From an uncultured Eubacteriales bacterium (GTDB taxonomy: Bacteria > Bacillota > Clostridia > Oscillospirales > Acutalibacteraceae), in the NCBI GenBank assembly GCA_949296825.1, contig CASFQZ010000099.1:1-36129 (forward strand): a DNA stretch of 36,129 nt. Reading direction: 5' to 3'. The position numbers were made by a program, and so were the translations under genes. Under the pieces are notes generated by a model. That model did no database searches. It was not told where the DNA came from and saw nothing but the letters and a program-made list of their open reading frames with translations. This document shows, in pieces, positions 16,240 to 25,583 of this stretch; position 1 is the stretch's first letter; each line of letters begins with the position of its first letter.

Positions 16240-16276
16240 AAGAATCCGGTTTTCATTTTGGCAAAACCGGATTCTT
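16240..16276 (-). terminator. Terminator of trpB2
   Basis: A 14-bp perfect stem AAGAATCCGGTTTT / AAAACCGGATTCTT (16240-16253 and 16263-16276) begins 7 bp after the trpB2 stop. On the minus strand it runs into ctggcttttt. Confidence 0.8.
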
Positions 16277-16282
16277 GCTTTA

Positions 16283-17647
16283 TTAGACTTTCGGTAATTT
16301 GTTAAACCCAGCCTGCAGCTCTGCGTCGGTGGGAACATAATCATCCATCTTGCCGTTGTGGAACTTTTCGTAAGCCAGCATATCAAAGTAGCCGGTGCCG
16401 GTCAAGCCGAAGACGATGGTTTTTTCTTCGCCGGTCTCCTTGCATTTCATCGCCTCGTCAATGGCAGCGCGGATGGCGTGGCTGCTTTCGGGAGCGGGCA
16501 GGATACCTTCGACCCTGGCAAACTGTTCCGCCGCTTCAAAGACCGCTGTCTGCGGCACGCTGACAGCTTCCATCAATCCATCGTCGTACAGCTGTGACAG
16601 GGTGGTGCTCATGCCGTGATAACGCAGACCTCCCGCGTGGTTCGGCGCGGGGATAAAGCCGCTGCCCAGCGTGTACATTTTTGCCAGGGGGCAGACCATG
16701 CCCGTATCGCAGAAATCATAGGCAAATTTACCACGGGTAAAGCTGGGGCAGGATGCGGGCTCTACGGCGATAATGCGGTAGTCCTTTTCACCGCGCAGCT
16801 TTTCACCCATGAAGGGAGCGATCAGACCGCCCAGATTGGATCCGCCGCCGGCGCAGCCGATGATGATGTCCGGCGTGATGCCGTATTTATCCAGTGCAGT
16901 TTTGGTCTCCAGCCCGATGATAGACTGGTGCAGCAAAACCTGATTGAGCACACTGCCCAGCACATAGCGATATCCTTCGCTATGGGTTGCCATTTCCACT
17001 GCTTCGGAAATGGCGCAGCCCAGACTGCCGGAGGTGCCGGGATGCTCTTGCAGAATTTTTCTTCCGACCTCGGTTTCCATGGAGGGAGAGGGCGTAACCG
17101 ACGCGCCGTAAACGCGCATAACTTCACGGCGGAAGGGCTTCTGTTCATAAGAGACCTTGACCATATAGACTTTGCAGTCCAGCTCAAAATATGAGCACGC
17201 CATGGAGAGCGCCGTGCCCCACTGACCGGCGCCGGTTTCTGTGGTTACACCCCTTAAGCCCTGCTTTTTGGCGTAGTATGCCTGGGCTATGGCAGAATTA
17301 AGCTTATGGCTGCCACTGGTGTTGTTGCCCTCAAATTTATAGTAGATTTTGGCGGGGGTACCCAGCTTTTTTTCCAGACAGTAGGCACGTACCAGCGGGG
17401 CGGGACGGTACATCTTGTAAAAATCGCGAATTTCTTCGGGAATTTCAAAATAAGGGGTTGTGTCGTCCAGCTCCTGTGTGACCAGCTCGTCGCAGAACAC
17501 GCCGGAAAGCTCAGCGGCGGTCATGGGCTGTAAGGTCGCTGGATTCAGCAGGGGCGCGGGCTTGTTTTTCATATCTGCCCGCAGGTTGTACCAATTCTTC
17601 GGCAGCTCGCTTTCGTCCAGATAGATTTTGTACGGGATGTCTTTCAT
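16283..17647 (-). CDS. trpB: Tryptophan synthase beta chain, TrpB2 type
   Basis: A 454-residue PLP enzyme of the TrpB2 subgroup, longer than the usual roughly 400 residues of TrpB1 because of N-terminal extensions. The PLP lysine is Lys115 in SGSHKLNS; the substrate-binding loop TETGAGQWGTALS and the phosphate-binding glycine loop CAGGGSNLGG are intact. It condenses indole with serine to give tryptophan; TrpB2 commonly works without a TrpA partner, and none is present here. The gene stands alone behind a tryptophan-specific T-box, so it is made when charged tRNA-Trp runs low, perhaps to salvage indole from other gut bacteria. AAAGGAG precedes the ATG. Confidence 0.95.
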   Translation of the reverse strand: MKDIPYKIYLDESELPKNWYNLRADMKNKPAPLLNPATLQPMTAAELSGVFCDELVTQELDDTTPYFEIPEEIRDFYKMYRPAPLVRAYCLEKKLGTPAKIYYKFEGNNTSGSHKLNSAIAQAYYAKKQGLRGVTTETGAGQWGTALSMACSYFELDCKVYMVKVSYEQKPFRREVMRVYGASVTPSPSMETEVGRKILQEHPGTSGSLGCAISEAVEMATHSEGYRYVLGSVLNQVLLHQSIIGLETKTALDKYGITPDIIIGCAGGGSNLGGLIAPFMGEKLRGEKDYRIIAVEPASCPSFTRGKFAYDFCDTGMVCPLAKMYTLGSGFIPAPNHAGGLRYHGMSTTLSQLYDDGLMEAVSVPQTAVFEAAEQFARVEGILPAPESSHAIRAAIDEAMKCKETGEEKTIVFGLTGTGYFDMLAYEKFHNGKMDDYVPTDAELQAGFNKLPKV

Positions 17648-17679
17648 GGGAATTGCTCCTTTCTTTTTTTGGACGGGAA

Positions 17680-17954
17680 TAGAAAAAACTCCCGTCCCGA
17701 TTTTGCCGGGACAGGAGTTGAAAATATCAATCCTGCGGTGCCACCCTGCTTAGCGTAACAACGCTCACTCTGCGCATACTTTCATATGCCGGCTTTTGAT
17801 TACGGAGCGCCTTCTCCGTCTTGCATACTAAGGCATTTGCCTGTTCCGCTCGCCCTCGGAAGTCCATTCGATCAAAGCTCTTTTGTCGCGTTCCCACCGT
17901 CGGCGACTCTCTGAAAAAAGAGGGGGTTGATCTACTCACTCTTCCTCATCGGTT
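17680..17954 (-). ncRNA. T-box riboswitch (tRNA-Trp) leader of trpB2
   Basis: The minus strand carries the T-box core AGGGTGGCACCGC (17735-17747) followed by a terminator hairpin (17688-17699 with 17708-17719) and TTTTTT. Upstream, Stem I features are present: the k-turn-like GAGGAAGAGTGAGTA, the AGAGAGTC and GGTGGGAAC elements, and a specifier-loop sequence GAATGGACTTCCG. The in-register codon is UGG (complement of 17864-17866), matching tryptophan and the gene controlled. Uncharged tRNA-Trp would stabilise the antiterminator and allow trpB2 transcription. Confidence 0.93.
17688..17719 (-). terminator. Regulated T-box terminator
   Basis: On the minus strand AACTCCTGTCCC pairs with GGGACGGGAGTT through one G-U pair, then TTTTTTCT. 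It is the conditional stop of the T-box leader and probably also ends ftsH read-through. Confidence 0.9.
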
Positions 17955-17960
17955 TTCTGC

Positions 17961-17989
17961 ATTATAGCACAGTATAATTATACTGTCAA
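17961..17989 (-). promoter_or_regulatory. Promoter of the T-box/trpB2 transcript
   Basis: Perfect TTGACA (17984-17989), a 17-bp spacer and perfect TATAAT (17961-17966) on the minus strand. The -35 overlaps the ftsH stop codon. Confidence 0.9.
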
Positions 17990-19845
17990 TCCCTATTTTC
18001 TGAATTTTTTTCCGTTTTTTGCAGCAGCTCCATAAATTCCTCGCCGCTGATGGTTTCTTTTTCATAAAGGAATCTTGCGATACGGTGCAGAGAATCGGTG
18101 TTTTCAGCCAAGATCGACCTTGCTTTTTCATGCTGTTTTTTGACCAGTTCGGCGGCTGCCAGATCGATTTTGGTTTGGGTTTCGGGAGAGCAGGCAAGAG
18201 AGCTGTCGCCGCCCAGATAGGCGTTGCTGACTGTTTCCAGCGCGAGCATATCAAAGTTTTCGCTCATGCCGTAGCGCGTGATCATGGCGCGGGCAAGCCG
18301 GGTCGCCTGCTCGATGTCATTGGAGGCGCCGGTGGTATAGTCTTTAAAAATCAGCTCTTCCGCCGAGCGCCCGCCGGTATAGGTGGTGATTTTATTCAGA
18401 AGCTCTGTTTTGGTCAGAAGGGTCTTATCCGCCTCGTCCACCTGCATGGTATAGCCCAGCGCGCCGGAGGTGCGCGGGATGATGGTGATTTTTTCCACCG
18501 GCGCGGAATGGCTCTGCAGCGCGGCGACCAATGCGTGACCGACTTCGTGGTAGGCTACGATCATTTTTTCTTTGTCGGACATGATGGCGTTCTTTTTGCG
18601 GTAGCCCGCAATGACCGTTTCAATACTTTCTTCAAAATCTTCCTGTACGGCGGCTTTTCTGCCGCTGCGCACCGCCCGCAACGCCGCTTCATTGACGATA
18701 TTTGCCAGATCCGCGCCGGATGCGCCGGGACAGGTGCGGGCAATTTTATCAAGGTCTACATCTGGTGCGGTTTTGATTTTTTTTGCATGAACGCGCAGAA
18801 TCGCTGCGCGACCTTGGAGATCCGGCAGCTCCACCGGGATGCGCCGGTCGAAGCGTCCGGGGCGCAGCAGTGCCGGATCCAGTGCTTCCGGACGGTTGGT
18901 TGCCGCCAGAATAACCACGCCCTTGGATGAATCAAAGCCGTCCATCTCGGTCAAAAGCTGGTTTAAGGTTTGTTCGCGTTCATCGTTGCCGCCCATGGTG
19001 TTGTCGCGCCGTTTGCCGATGGCGTCGATTTCGTCGATAAAGACAATACAAGGGGCTTTTTCATTTGCCTGCTTGAACAGATCCCGTACTTTCGCCGCAC
19101 CCATGCCGACAAACATTTCCACAAATTCAGAGCCGGAAATGGAAAAGAACGGAACCTCCGCTTCACCGGCGACGGCTTTTGCCAACAGGGTTTTGCCGGT
19201 GCCGGGCGGGCCCGAAAGCAGCGCGCCCTTGGGCAGCTTGGCGCCGATTTCTTTGTATTTTTCCGGATCATGCAGAAAATCTACGATCTCACGTAGTAAA
19301 TCCTTGGCTTCTTCTTCTCCTGCGACATCGGCAAATTTGATGCCGCCGTCGGATTTGACATAGACCTTGGCGCTGCCGCTGCCAAGCCCTCCCATGCCGA
19401 AGGTCATGGAGTTTATTGCGTTGGCGCCGCCGTTCATACGCTTTTTCAGTTGTCGGAACAAAATCCATCCAAGGAAACCAAATAGCAGGGTAGGCAGCAC
19501 AAAGCTCAGAAAAAAGTACTGCATCGGGGACATTTCATCCGCTGAGATGGAACGGAAATCCGCTCCGGCTGTGTACAAGCGCTCCGTCAGGTTCGGGTCG
19601 TCCATTTTACCGGTGCGGTAAATCTGCTTGTTTTCTTTATCGGTAAACAGAATTTCGCCCTCGTTGATTTCAACTTGCCCGATATTCTTAGCATCTGCCA
19701 TCTGCATCAGCACATTGTAGCTCACATCCTGAATGTGTATATCCTTCAAAAGAGGAAAGACAAACAGATTCAGCGCTGTTAGAATGAAAAGCGCTACGAT
19801 GCAGTAATACAAAAGAGATTTTTTCGGGGTCTTCATTTCCTGCAT
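17986..19845 (-). CDS. ftsH: ATP-dependent zinc metalloprotease FtsH
   Basis: A 619-residue membrane AAA+ protease. Two helices (about 10-31 and 110-132) flank a small external domain. The AAA module has Walker A GPPGTGKT (212-219), the pore loop MFVG, Walker B IVFIDEID (267-274) and the second region of homology. The peptidase domain has HEVGH (433-437) for zinc. It forms hexamers that degrade misfolded membrane proteins and some regulators. HEVGH replaces the commoner HEAGH but keeps the ligands. Start is ATG 19845 with AGGTGGA very close, or ATG 19836 (MKTPKK). There is no terminator of its own before the T-box leader. Confidence 0.97.
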   Translation of the reverse strand: MQEMKTPKKSLLYYCIVALFILTALNLFVFPLLKDIHIQDVSYNVLMQMADAKNIGQVEINEGEILFTDKENKQIYRTGKMDDPNLTERLYTAGADFRSISADEMSPMQYFFLSFVLPTLLFGFLGWILFRQLKKRMNGGANAINSMTFGMGGLGSGSAKVYVKSDGGIKFADVAGEEEAKDLLREIVDFLHDPEKYKEIGAKLPKGALLSGPPGTGKTLLAKAVAGEAEVPFFSISGSEFVEMFVGMGAAKVRDLFKQANEKAPCIVFIDEIDAIGKRRDNTMGGNDEREQTLNQLLTEMDGFDSSKGVVILAATNRPEALDPALLRPGRFDRRIPVELPDLQGRAAILRVHAKKIKTAPDVDLDKIARTCPGASGADLANIVNEAALRAVRSGRKAAVQEDFEESIETVIAGYRKKNAIMSDKEKMIVAYHEVGHALVAALQSHSAPVEKITIIPRTSGALGYTMQVDEADKTLLTKTELLNKITTYTGGRSAEELIFKDYTTGASNDIEQATRLARAMITRYGMSENFDMLALETVSNAYLGGDSSLACSPETQTKIDLAAAELVKKQHEKARSILAENTDSLHRIARFLYEKETISGEEFMELLQKTEKNSENRD

Positions 19846-19982
19846 AATTCCACCTGCTTTTTTTAAATAGTTAACCGATTAAAAAATGATAAAAAGCAGA
19901 TGTGAAATTTTTTCGATGGTAATTGTAAATAGATTTGGAATTATCAGGTAGTTTTTTGACAAGTTCCGCAATAAGTGTAAAT

Positions 19983-20002
19983 CCGCCGCTCGAAAGCGGC
20001 GG
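19983..20002 (-). terminator. Hairpin after pyk
   Basis: CCGCCGCT and AGCGGCGG form a perfect 8-bp stem right after the pyk stop. The minus-strand T tract (atttacactt) is poor, so termination may be partial. Confidence 0.6.
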
Positions 20003-20008
20003 AAAAAC

Positions 20009-21430
20009 TTATTCTACAATCTGAACCTTCAAAATATTGGTGGTGCCTGCCTGCTTGAGGGGGACGCCGGCGGTGATCACGACCCGGTCGCCGGCTTGAA
20101 CCAGATCAATCTGTTTGGCGCAGTCAATGGCGTGGCGGAACAGATCATCGGTATTGTCCTGCATGAGTGCCAGTACCGGAAAAACGCCCCAGGAGAGCGC
20201 CAGCTGGTGGAAGGTTTTCCGGTCAGGTGTAGAGGCGATGATCGGTTCGTAGGGGTGAAATTTAGAGACACGCCGGGCGGTGGTGCCACGAGCGGTTACC
20301 GCGATGATGGCGGTGGCGTGTACATCCCGAGCGGTGGTGCAGGCAGCGTCGCAGATAGCGTTTGTAATATCCGATTCGTCATTATCGTAGTGGAACGGAA
20401 TGCCTTGTTGAATGTCGAACATATCCTGCTCCGCCCGTTCGACGATTTTTGCCATAACCTCGACCACCAGCGACGGATGGTCGCCCGCCGCACTTTCTCC
20501 GGAAAGCATGACCGCCGAGGTGCCGTCGAAGACCGCGTTGGCAACATCGGTGATTTCCGCTCGGGTCGGGGTGGCGGAATGGATCATCGATTCAAGCATC
20601 TGTGTGGCGGTGATCACGATCTTGCCTGCGCGGCAGCATTTTCGGATACATTTTTTCTGAATACCGGGAAGCATATCATATTCCAGCTCCACACCCATAT
20701 CGCCGCGGGCGATCATGATGCCGTCGGCGGTTTTCAGAATATCGTCAAAATTGCGTACGCCTTCAATGTTTTCAATTTTTGCAATAATGCGGATGTTGTG
20801 CCCGCCGTTGTAATCCAGAAATTTGCGCATGGCAACGACATCGTCTTTGCTGCGGGTAAAGGAGGCGGCAACATAATCGACATTCTGTTGAATGCCGAAC
20901 AGTAAATCGGTTTTATCCCGTTCGCTTAAAAAAGGCATTTTCAGCGAAACATCCGGGATATTCAGCCCCTTGCGATCTTTCAGCAAGCCCCCCTCCCGGA
21001 CGGTACAGCGGATTTCCTTTTCGGTCAGCGCTTGTACCTGGAGGCGCAGTTTGCCGTCGTCGATTAATAAAGTATCACCCTCGTGCAGCTGACCGGGCAA
21101 TTCCCGATACGAAACAAAGGCATGGTTTTCATCGCCTATGACTTCTTCGGTAGTCAGGGTAAATTCCTGTCCCTCCCGAAGGGTGACGCCGCCATTTTTC
21201 AACATTCCCAACCGGATTTCAGGACCTTTGGTATCCAGCATCACGGCAGCTGCTATACCCAGTCTGTCGCGGACAGCGCGGAAGGTATCCATCATTTCTT
21301 TGTGGTACGCATGGTCGCCGTGAGAAAAATTAAAGCGGGCGACATTCATGCCGTTTTTCAGCATGGCGGCAAGGGTTTCTTCGTCCCGACAGGCGGGACC
21401 CAGTGTGCAAATTATTTTTGTTCTTCGCAT
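20009..21430 (-). CDS. pyk: Pyruvate kinase
   Basis: A 473-residue glycolytic enzyme converting phosphoenolpyruvate and ADP to pyruvate and ATP. Present are NFSHG, DTKGPEIR, the active-site Lys motif IIAKIENIEG, the metal/phosphate motif ARGDMGVE and MLESMI. The length equals E. coli PykF and lacks the extra C-terminal PEP-utiliser domain found in bacilli and many clostridia. It is monocistronic: a terminator lies on either side. TATAAT occurs on the minus strand about 45 bp before the start, but I see no good -35. Acts also as the last step for the pyruvate-forming KDPG route encoded at 24.9-26.7 kb. Confidence 0.97.
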   Translation of the reverse strand: MRRTKIICTLGPACRDEETLAAMLKNGMNVARFNFSHGDHAYHKEMMDTFRAVRDRLGIAAAVMLDTKGPEIRLGMLKNGGVTLREGQEFTLTTEEVIGDENHAFVSYRELPGQLHEGDTLLIDDGKLRLQVQALTEKEIRCTVREGGLLKDRKGLNIPDVSLKMPFLSERDKTDLLFGIQQNVDYVAASFTRSKDDVVAMRKFLDYNGGHNIRIIAKIENIEGVRNFDDILKTADGIMIARGDMGVELEYDMLPGIQKKCIRKCCRAGKIVITATQMLESMIHSATPTRAEITDVANAVFDGTSAVMLSGESAAGDHPSLVVEVMAKIVERAEQDMFDIQQGIPFHYDNDESDITNAICDAACTTARDVHATAIIAVTARGTTARRVSKFHPYEPIIASTPDRKTFHQLALSWGVFPVLALMQDNTDDLFRHAIDCAKQIDLVQAGDRVVITAGVPLKQAGTTNILKVQIVE

Positions 21431-21584
21431 ATTTATTCCGTCTTTCTACCAATACATAGATAAAATCAAAATTTCATCTATTATAAATTATGGCACAGCG
21501 AGCGAAAAAAATCTACCGCAAAAGCGCAGAAGAATCGGCGTGTTTGCGGTGGATTTTTATATAAAAAATAAGCATGGAAAAAGA

Positions 21585-21607
21585 AAAAAGCGGCAGCGCC
21601 GCCTTTT
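21585..21607 (-). terminator. Terminator of the thiN-HAD pair
   Basis: On the minus strand AAAAGGCGGC, a 3-base loop and GCCGCTTTTTT form a GC-rich stem with a long T run, 7 bp after the HAD stop. Confidence 0.8.
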
Positions 21608-21613
21608 CTGGAT

Positions 21614-22255
21614 TTATAATAAATCATAAAAATCATTGATGTATTGGTCGGCAAGCTTGCGGATCTCCGCTTCCTGCGGTGCAGATAACGGTTCTCGGAC
21701 AGCGACGGTATAAAACCCGCCGCTTTTCGCGCCCCGCAGCCCGGCTGCAATATCCTCAAAGACCGCCGATTCAGAAGGCTTGGCGCCGATTCGCTCTGCG
21801 CAAAGAAGATACACATCGGGAAATTCCTTGCCCCGGCTGACTTCGCTTGTCATGGTGAACGCGTCAAAGCAGTCGTAAACGCCGCAGCGCTTCAATGCGC
21901 CGATAAACAGCTCCTCATGGTTGGAGGTTGCCGCGCCGATGCGAACGCCGCGCTCCTTCAAGCGCCGGAGATATTCCGCTGCGCCGGGTTTTAGAACGAC
22001 TTCGTTGTCGTAAGCGCTTTTGGCAAGACAGCCCCACTCTTCCCAGATCTGCTCCACCGACTCGGAAAGTCCGAACCGCTCTTTGGTGTAGATCGCCGCC
22101 CGATGAAAGCCCATCGGCCCCAGTTTTTCCAGATAATCCGGCTCCTTTGGCAGTCCTCGCCGGTTTAGAAATTCTTCATCAACATATTCCCAGACCCACA
22201 TGGAATCCAGAAGGGTTCCATCCAAATCAAAAATCGCACCCTGTATCAGTTTCAT
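21614..22255 (-). CDS. HAD-superfamily phosphatase (beta-phosphoglucomutase-like)
   Basis: A 213-residue hydrolase with motif I FDLDGTLLD (nucleophile Asp10, acid Asp12), motif II Ser in AATSNHEE, the motif III Lys (SRGKEFPDVY) and motif IV FEDIAAGL. The alpha-helical cap between residues 15 and 85 is that of subclass I beta-PGM/phosphatase-like enzymes. Start ATG 22255 with GGAGAA upstream is chosen because MKLIQGAIFDLDG is the family opening; the longer frame would run into the upstream gene. Its ATGA overlaps the thiN stop by 4 bp, so a role in thiamine phosphate turnover is possible but not shown. Confidence 0.92.
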   Translation of the reverse strand: MKLIQGAIFDLDGTLLDSMWVWEYVDEEFLNRRGLPKEPDYLEKLGPMGFHRAAIYTKERFGLSESVEQIWEEWGCLAKSAYDNEVVLKPGAAEYLRRLKERGVRIGAATSNHEELFIGALKRCGVYDCFDAFTMTSEVSRGKEFPDVYLLCAERIGAKPSESAVFEDIAAGLRGAKSGGFYTVAVREPLSAPQEAEIRKLADQYINDFYDLL

Positions 22256-22911
22256 GGCTTTCTCCGTTCTGTTGTAAAAAGTGTTCTGCCTGTTTCCTTT
22301 GCCTGGTCGGAATAGATCAGGAGAAGCACACCGTCCCGCACGGAAATTTCGGCGGACTTTCCGATCCATTCATTGCTTACGCCAATGGGAAATCCATTGG
22401 TCATTTCCGCGTGATCAAGGGTGTATTTTACGCCGGTCTCGCTGACGCCGGTGCTTTTCTCGGAAAGAGAAAAGACGGAAAACATCCCCTGGCTTTCCCT
22501 GGAAAAGGAAACCGAACCATTGGAAAGACAGGTAAAGATCTCGTGATTGCCGACAAGATAGGCCCGGCAGCCGCGTTTTGCCAGTTCGTATAGGATTTGC
22601 AGATTGGCGATGGTGTGATCGGTCCTGCCGCCGGTACAGCCGTAAAAGACAAAATCGGAAAAGCCCCGCTTCAGAGCCAGTTTGACCGCCGACAGGGTGT
22701 CGGTATCGTCTTTTTCCGGTTTTAAGCGGATGACTTCCTTGCAGTCGCTCTCTTTTTTCAGAGAGTCAAAATCACCAATCAAAATATCCGGTGTAACGCC
22801 CAGCTTTTGTGCCGCTTCATAGCCGCCGTCGGCGCAAATGGAAAAAAACGGCGGTTCGGGAAGGCGTTCGCAGCCATACAGCGCGCCTGCACCGAAAATG
22901 CAGCAGATCAT
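22252..22911 (-). CDS. thiN: Thiamine pyrophosphokinase
   Basis: A 219-residue enzyme converting thiamine and ATP to thiamine diphosphate. Conserved parts: CADGGYEAA, DILIGDFDSL, KDDTDTLSAVK, and CTGGRTDHTIANLQIL; the C-terminal beta domain binds thiamine (about 135-205). The length matches bacterial ThiN. ATG 22911 has AAAGGA upstream. It is followed by the HAD gene in a 4-bp overlap. No thiamine riboswitch is visible before it. The thiamine cofactor would serve pyruvate- and branched-chain-converting enzymes, in line with nearby ilvD. Confidence 0.95.
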   Translation of the reverse strand: MICCIFGAGALYGCERLPEPPFFSICADGGYEAAQKLGVTPDILIGDFDSLKKESDCKEVIRLKPEKDDTDTLSAVKLALKRGFSDFVFYGCTGGRTDHTIANLQILYELAKRGCRAYLVGNHEIFTCLSNGSVSFSRESQGMFSVFSLSEKSTGVSETGVKYTLDHAEMTNGFPIGVSNEWIGKSAEISVRDGVLLLIYSDQAKETGRTLFTTERRKP

Positions 22912-22938
22912 CGCATCATTTCCTTTCTCCGCAAAGAA

Positions 22939-22969
22939 AAAAGGCAGCTACCCGTGGCAGCCGCCTTTT
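22939..22969 (-). terminator. Terminator of the ferredoxin gene
   Basis: AAAAGGC / GCCTTTT arms enclose a GCT/AGC inner stem, ending in TTTTTTC on the minus strand, 11 bp past the ferredoxin stop. Confidence 0.75.
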
Positions 22970-22980
22970 GTTTCCTTGGA

Positions 22981-23151
22981 TTAGTCCTGAGCAGGGGCTC
23001 CAACGGGGCAGACACTGGCACAAGCGCCGCATTCGATGCAGGTGTCCGCGTCGATGACATAATGCTCTTCGCCTTCGGAAATCGCGTTAACCGGGCACTC
23101 ACCGGCACAGGCGCCGCAGGAGATGCAGTCATCAGAAATTTTGAAAGCCAT
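22981..23151 (-). CDS. 2[4Fe-4S] ferredoxin
   Basis: A 56-residue clostridial-type ferredoxin: two CxxCxxCxxxCP clusters, CISCGACAGECP and CIECGACASVCP, in a pseudo-twofold repeat. It carries electrons at low potential for enzymes such as pyruvate:ferredoxin oxidoreductase and hydrogenase. A very strong AAAGGAGGT lies 6 bp before the ATG, as expected for an abundant protein. It has its own promoter and terminator although it follows ilvD in the same direction. Confidence 0.97.
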   Translation of the reverse strand: MAFKISDDCISCGACAGECPVNAISEGEEHYVIDADTCIECGACASVCPVGAPAQD

Positions 23152-23182
23152 TGGAATAACCTCCTTTACATGGGATGGTATT

Positions 23183-23210
23183 ATTTTATCATATCGTTTG
23201 AAAAATGCAA
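23183..23210 (-). promoter_or_regulatory. Promoter of the ferredoxin gene
   Basis: On the minus strand TTGCAT (23205-23210), 16-bp spacer, TAAAAT (23183-23188), 31 bp before the start codon. Confidence 0.55.
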
Positions 23211-23238
23211 GGGTTTTTTTGGGAAATATGGATTTTCC

Positions 23239-24897
23239 TTATTCCAGTACCGCGCCGGTGCTGCCGGAGGTAACCAGCTTGGCGTAGCGCGCCAGGTAAC
23301 CGGTGGTAATTTTCGGCTGGCGGGGCTTCCATTTTGCTCTTCTTTCCGCCAGTACGGCGTCGGAAACTTCAATTCGGATGGAATGGGCGGGGATGTCAAT
23401 GGTGATCGTATCGCCCTCTTCTATCAAGGCGATATTGCCGCCCAGCGCCGCTTCCGGTGAAACATGACCGATGGCTGCGCCTCTGGTGGCGCCGGAGAAC
23501 CGTCCGTCGGTGATCAGAGCAACCGAATTGCCCAATCCGCTGCCCATGATGGCGGAGGTGGGGTTGAGCATTTCGCGCATACCGGGACCGCCCTTGGGAC
23601 CTTCGTAGCGGATTACGACGACCTCGCCTTCGTGGATCTTGCCGCCATAAATCGCATCCAGCGCGTCCTCCTCGCAGTCAAAGACCCGCGCTTTGCCGCT
23701 GTGACGCATCATTTCCGGCGCAACGGCGGAGCGCTTGACCACACAGCCGTCCGGCGCCAGATTACCCTTGAGTACGGCAATGCCGCCCTGAGGACTGTAG
23801 GGATTGGTGATGGGGCGGATGATTTCGGTATCCCGGATTTCGCAGCCCGCAATGTCTTCTGCAACCGTTTTGCCCGTACAGGTTATAAGGGTTGTATTTA
23901 AAAGCCCCAGCTTTGCTATTTCGTGCATGACAGCCGCGATACCGCCGGCTTCATCCAACTCCTCGATGTAATGGCTGCCCGCCGGCGCCAGATGGCAAAG
24001 GTTTGGCGTATGCTCGGAGATTTCATTGGCTTTGTCCAGGTTTAGTGTAATGCCGCATTCGTGGGCAATGGCAGGCAGATGCAGCATACTATTGGTGCTG
24101 CATCCCAGCGCCATATCGATGGTCAGTGCGTTCAGGAACGCCGCTTCGGTCATAATGTCGCGGGGACAGATGTCTTTTTTTACCAGCTCCATGATCTGCA
24201 TACCGGCTTTTTTTGCCAGTCGCAGACGGGCGGAATAGACGGCGGGGATGGTGCCGTTGCCGTGCAGACCCATGCCGAGAACCTCGGTCAGACAGTTCAT
24301 GCTGTTGGCGGTGAACATACCGGAGCAGGAGCCGCAGGTGGGACATGCCTGATTTTCGTATTCGGTCATTTCCTTTTCGTCGATCTTGCCGGTACGCAGC
24401 ATACTGACCGCTTCGGAAATATTGGAATAGCTGATTTTCTGTTTATGGTGGATGCCTGCCAGCATCGGACCGCCGCTGACAAAAATGGTTGGGATATTGA
24501 TGCGCGCCGCCGCCATTAAAAGTCCGGGGACATTTTTATCGCAATTGGGAACCATAACAAGTCCGTCAAAAGGATGGGCGGTTGCCATCGCTTCAGTCGA
24601 ATCAGCAATCAGTTCGCGGGTGACCAGAGAATATTTCATCCCCTCATGTCCCATGGCAATGCCGTCGCATACCGCGATGGCGGGAAACACAATGGGAATG
24701 CCGCCCGCCATGGCAACGCCCTGTTTGACCGCTTCCACGACCTTATCAATGTTCATGTGTCCGGGAACAATCTCGTTCTGGGAGCTGACGATGCCGATCA
24801 GGGGTTTGCCCATCTCTTCATCGGTGATGCCCAGCGCGTGCAGAAGCGCCCGCTGCGGGGCGGCGTTGATTCCTTTTGTGATTCGATCACTTCTCAA
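23239..24897 (-). CDS. ilvD: Dihydroxy-acid dehydratase (IlvD/Edd family)
   Basis: A 552-residue Fe-S dehydratase that makes branched-chain 2-oxo acids from dihydroxy acids for valine, isoleucine and leucine. Cluster and active-site motifs are [27 protein letters not shown] and CSTNSMLH; the C-terminal part has ITDGRFSG and GHVSPEA. The [15 protein letters not shown] block is that of true IlvD rather than Edd. Start is TTG 24897 (RSDRITKG), 8 bp after AGGAG; an in-frame GTG nine bases earlier overlaps that site. It lies 19 bp after eda, so it is expressed with the KDG/KDPG genes, and a sugar-acid dehydratase role must be kept as an alternative. No other ilv gene is present. Confidence 0.92.
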   Translation of the reverse strand: MRSDRITKGINAAPQRALLHALGITDEEMGKPLIGIVSSQNEIVPGHMNIDKVVEAVKQGVAMAGGIPIVFPAIAVCDGIAMGHEGMKYSLVTRELIADSTEAMATAHPFDGLVMVPNCDKNVPGLLMAAARINIPTIFVSGGPMLAGIHHKQKISYSNISEAVSMLRTGKIDEKEMTEYENQACPTCGSCSGMFTANSMNCLTEVLGMGLHGNGTIPAVYSARLRLAKKAGMQIMELVKKDICPRDIMTEAAFLNALTIDMALGCSTNSMLHLPAIAHECGITLNLDKANEISEHTPNLCHLAPAGSHYIEELDEAGGIAAVMHEIAKLGLLNTTLITCTGKTVAEDIAGCEIRDTEIIRPITNPYSPQGGIAVLKGNLAPDGCVVKRSAVAPEMMRHSGKARVFDCEEDALDAIYGGKIHEGEVVVIRYEGPKGGPGMREMLNPTSAIMGSGLGNSVALITDGRFSGATRGAAIGHVSPEAALGGNIALIEEGDTITIDIPAHSIRIEVSDAVLAERRAKWKPRQPKITTGYLARYAKLVTSGSTGAVLE

Positions 24898-24916
24898 AAT
24901 AATCACTCCTGTTGTC

Positions 24917-25564
24917 TCAAAGCGCCGCGCGGGCAGCCTTGATGTTTTCTACAAATTTTTTCGCCGTGGCGGTGATCTTGGCGTAATCGCCGTTCTTCGC
25001 GCCGCCGGTCAAAGCGCCGCCGGCGCCTACGGCGACTGCACCGGCGCGGATCCATTCGCCGACATTATCTGCAGTGACGCCGCCGGTGGGCATGATTTTG
25101 GCATAAGGGATGGGGCCTTTGATGGCTTTGATGACCTTGGGGCCGAACAGCTCGGCGGGGAAGACTTTCAAAATATCTGCGCCGGCTTCCATGGCGGAAA
25201 CCGCTTCGGTTACGCTCATCACGCCTGGCATGACCGCCATGCGATAGCGGTTGCACAGCCGAACCATATCAGCGTTAAAGCAGGGCGATACAATGTACTG
25301 CGCGCCGGAGAGCATGGCAATGCGGGCGGTTTCGGCGTCAATGACGGTACCCGCGCCGAGGATGATTTCTTCCGGGGTGTATTTTTTTGCAAGATCTTCG
25401 ATGACTTTATCGGCATGAGGCACAGTAAAGGTCAGTTCAATCGCCGCAACGCCGCCTTCAATGCAGGCATCGGTGATGCGGACCGCTTCCTCGGTGGAGG
25501 AGGCACGGACGACGGCGACAATACCCGCGTCCTGGATTTTGGTCAGAATTTGTTCTTTATCCAT
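24917..25564 (-). CDS. eda: KDPG / 4-hydroxy-2-oxoglutarate aldolase
   Basis: A 215-residue class I aldolase cleaving 2-keto-3-deoxy-6-phosphogluconate to pyruvate and glyceraldehyde 3-phosphate. Arg20 (VVRAS), Glu43 (AIELTFT) and the Schiff-base Lys133 (ILKVFPAE) are in place, with the phosphate-binding PTGGVTADN and GAGGAL. The lysine number equals that of E. coli Eda. It lies 19 bp after kdgK and 19 bp before ilvD, all leftward. AAAGGATG precedes the ATG. Confidence 0.95.
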   Translation of the reverse strand: MDKEQILTKIQDAGIVAVVRASSTEEAVRITDACIEGGVAAIELTFTVPHADKVIEDLAKKYTPEEIILGAGTVIDAETARIAMLSGAQYIVSPCFNADMVRLCNRYRMAVMPGVMSVTEAVSAMEAGADILKVFPAELFGPKVIKAIKGPIPYAKIMPTGGVTADNVGEWIRAGAVAVGAGGALTGGAKNGDYAKITATAKKFVENIKAARAAL

Positions 25565-25583
25565 GATAAAAACATCCTTTCAG

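Noticed and set aside
22256..22369. A longer HAD protein from 22369
   Set aside because: The extension overlaps thiN in another frame and has no similarity to the family, which starts at MKLIQGAIFDLDG.
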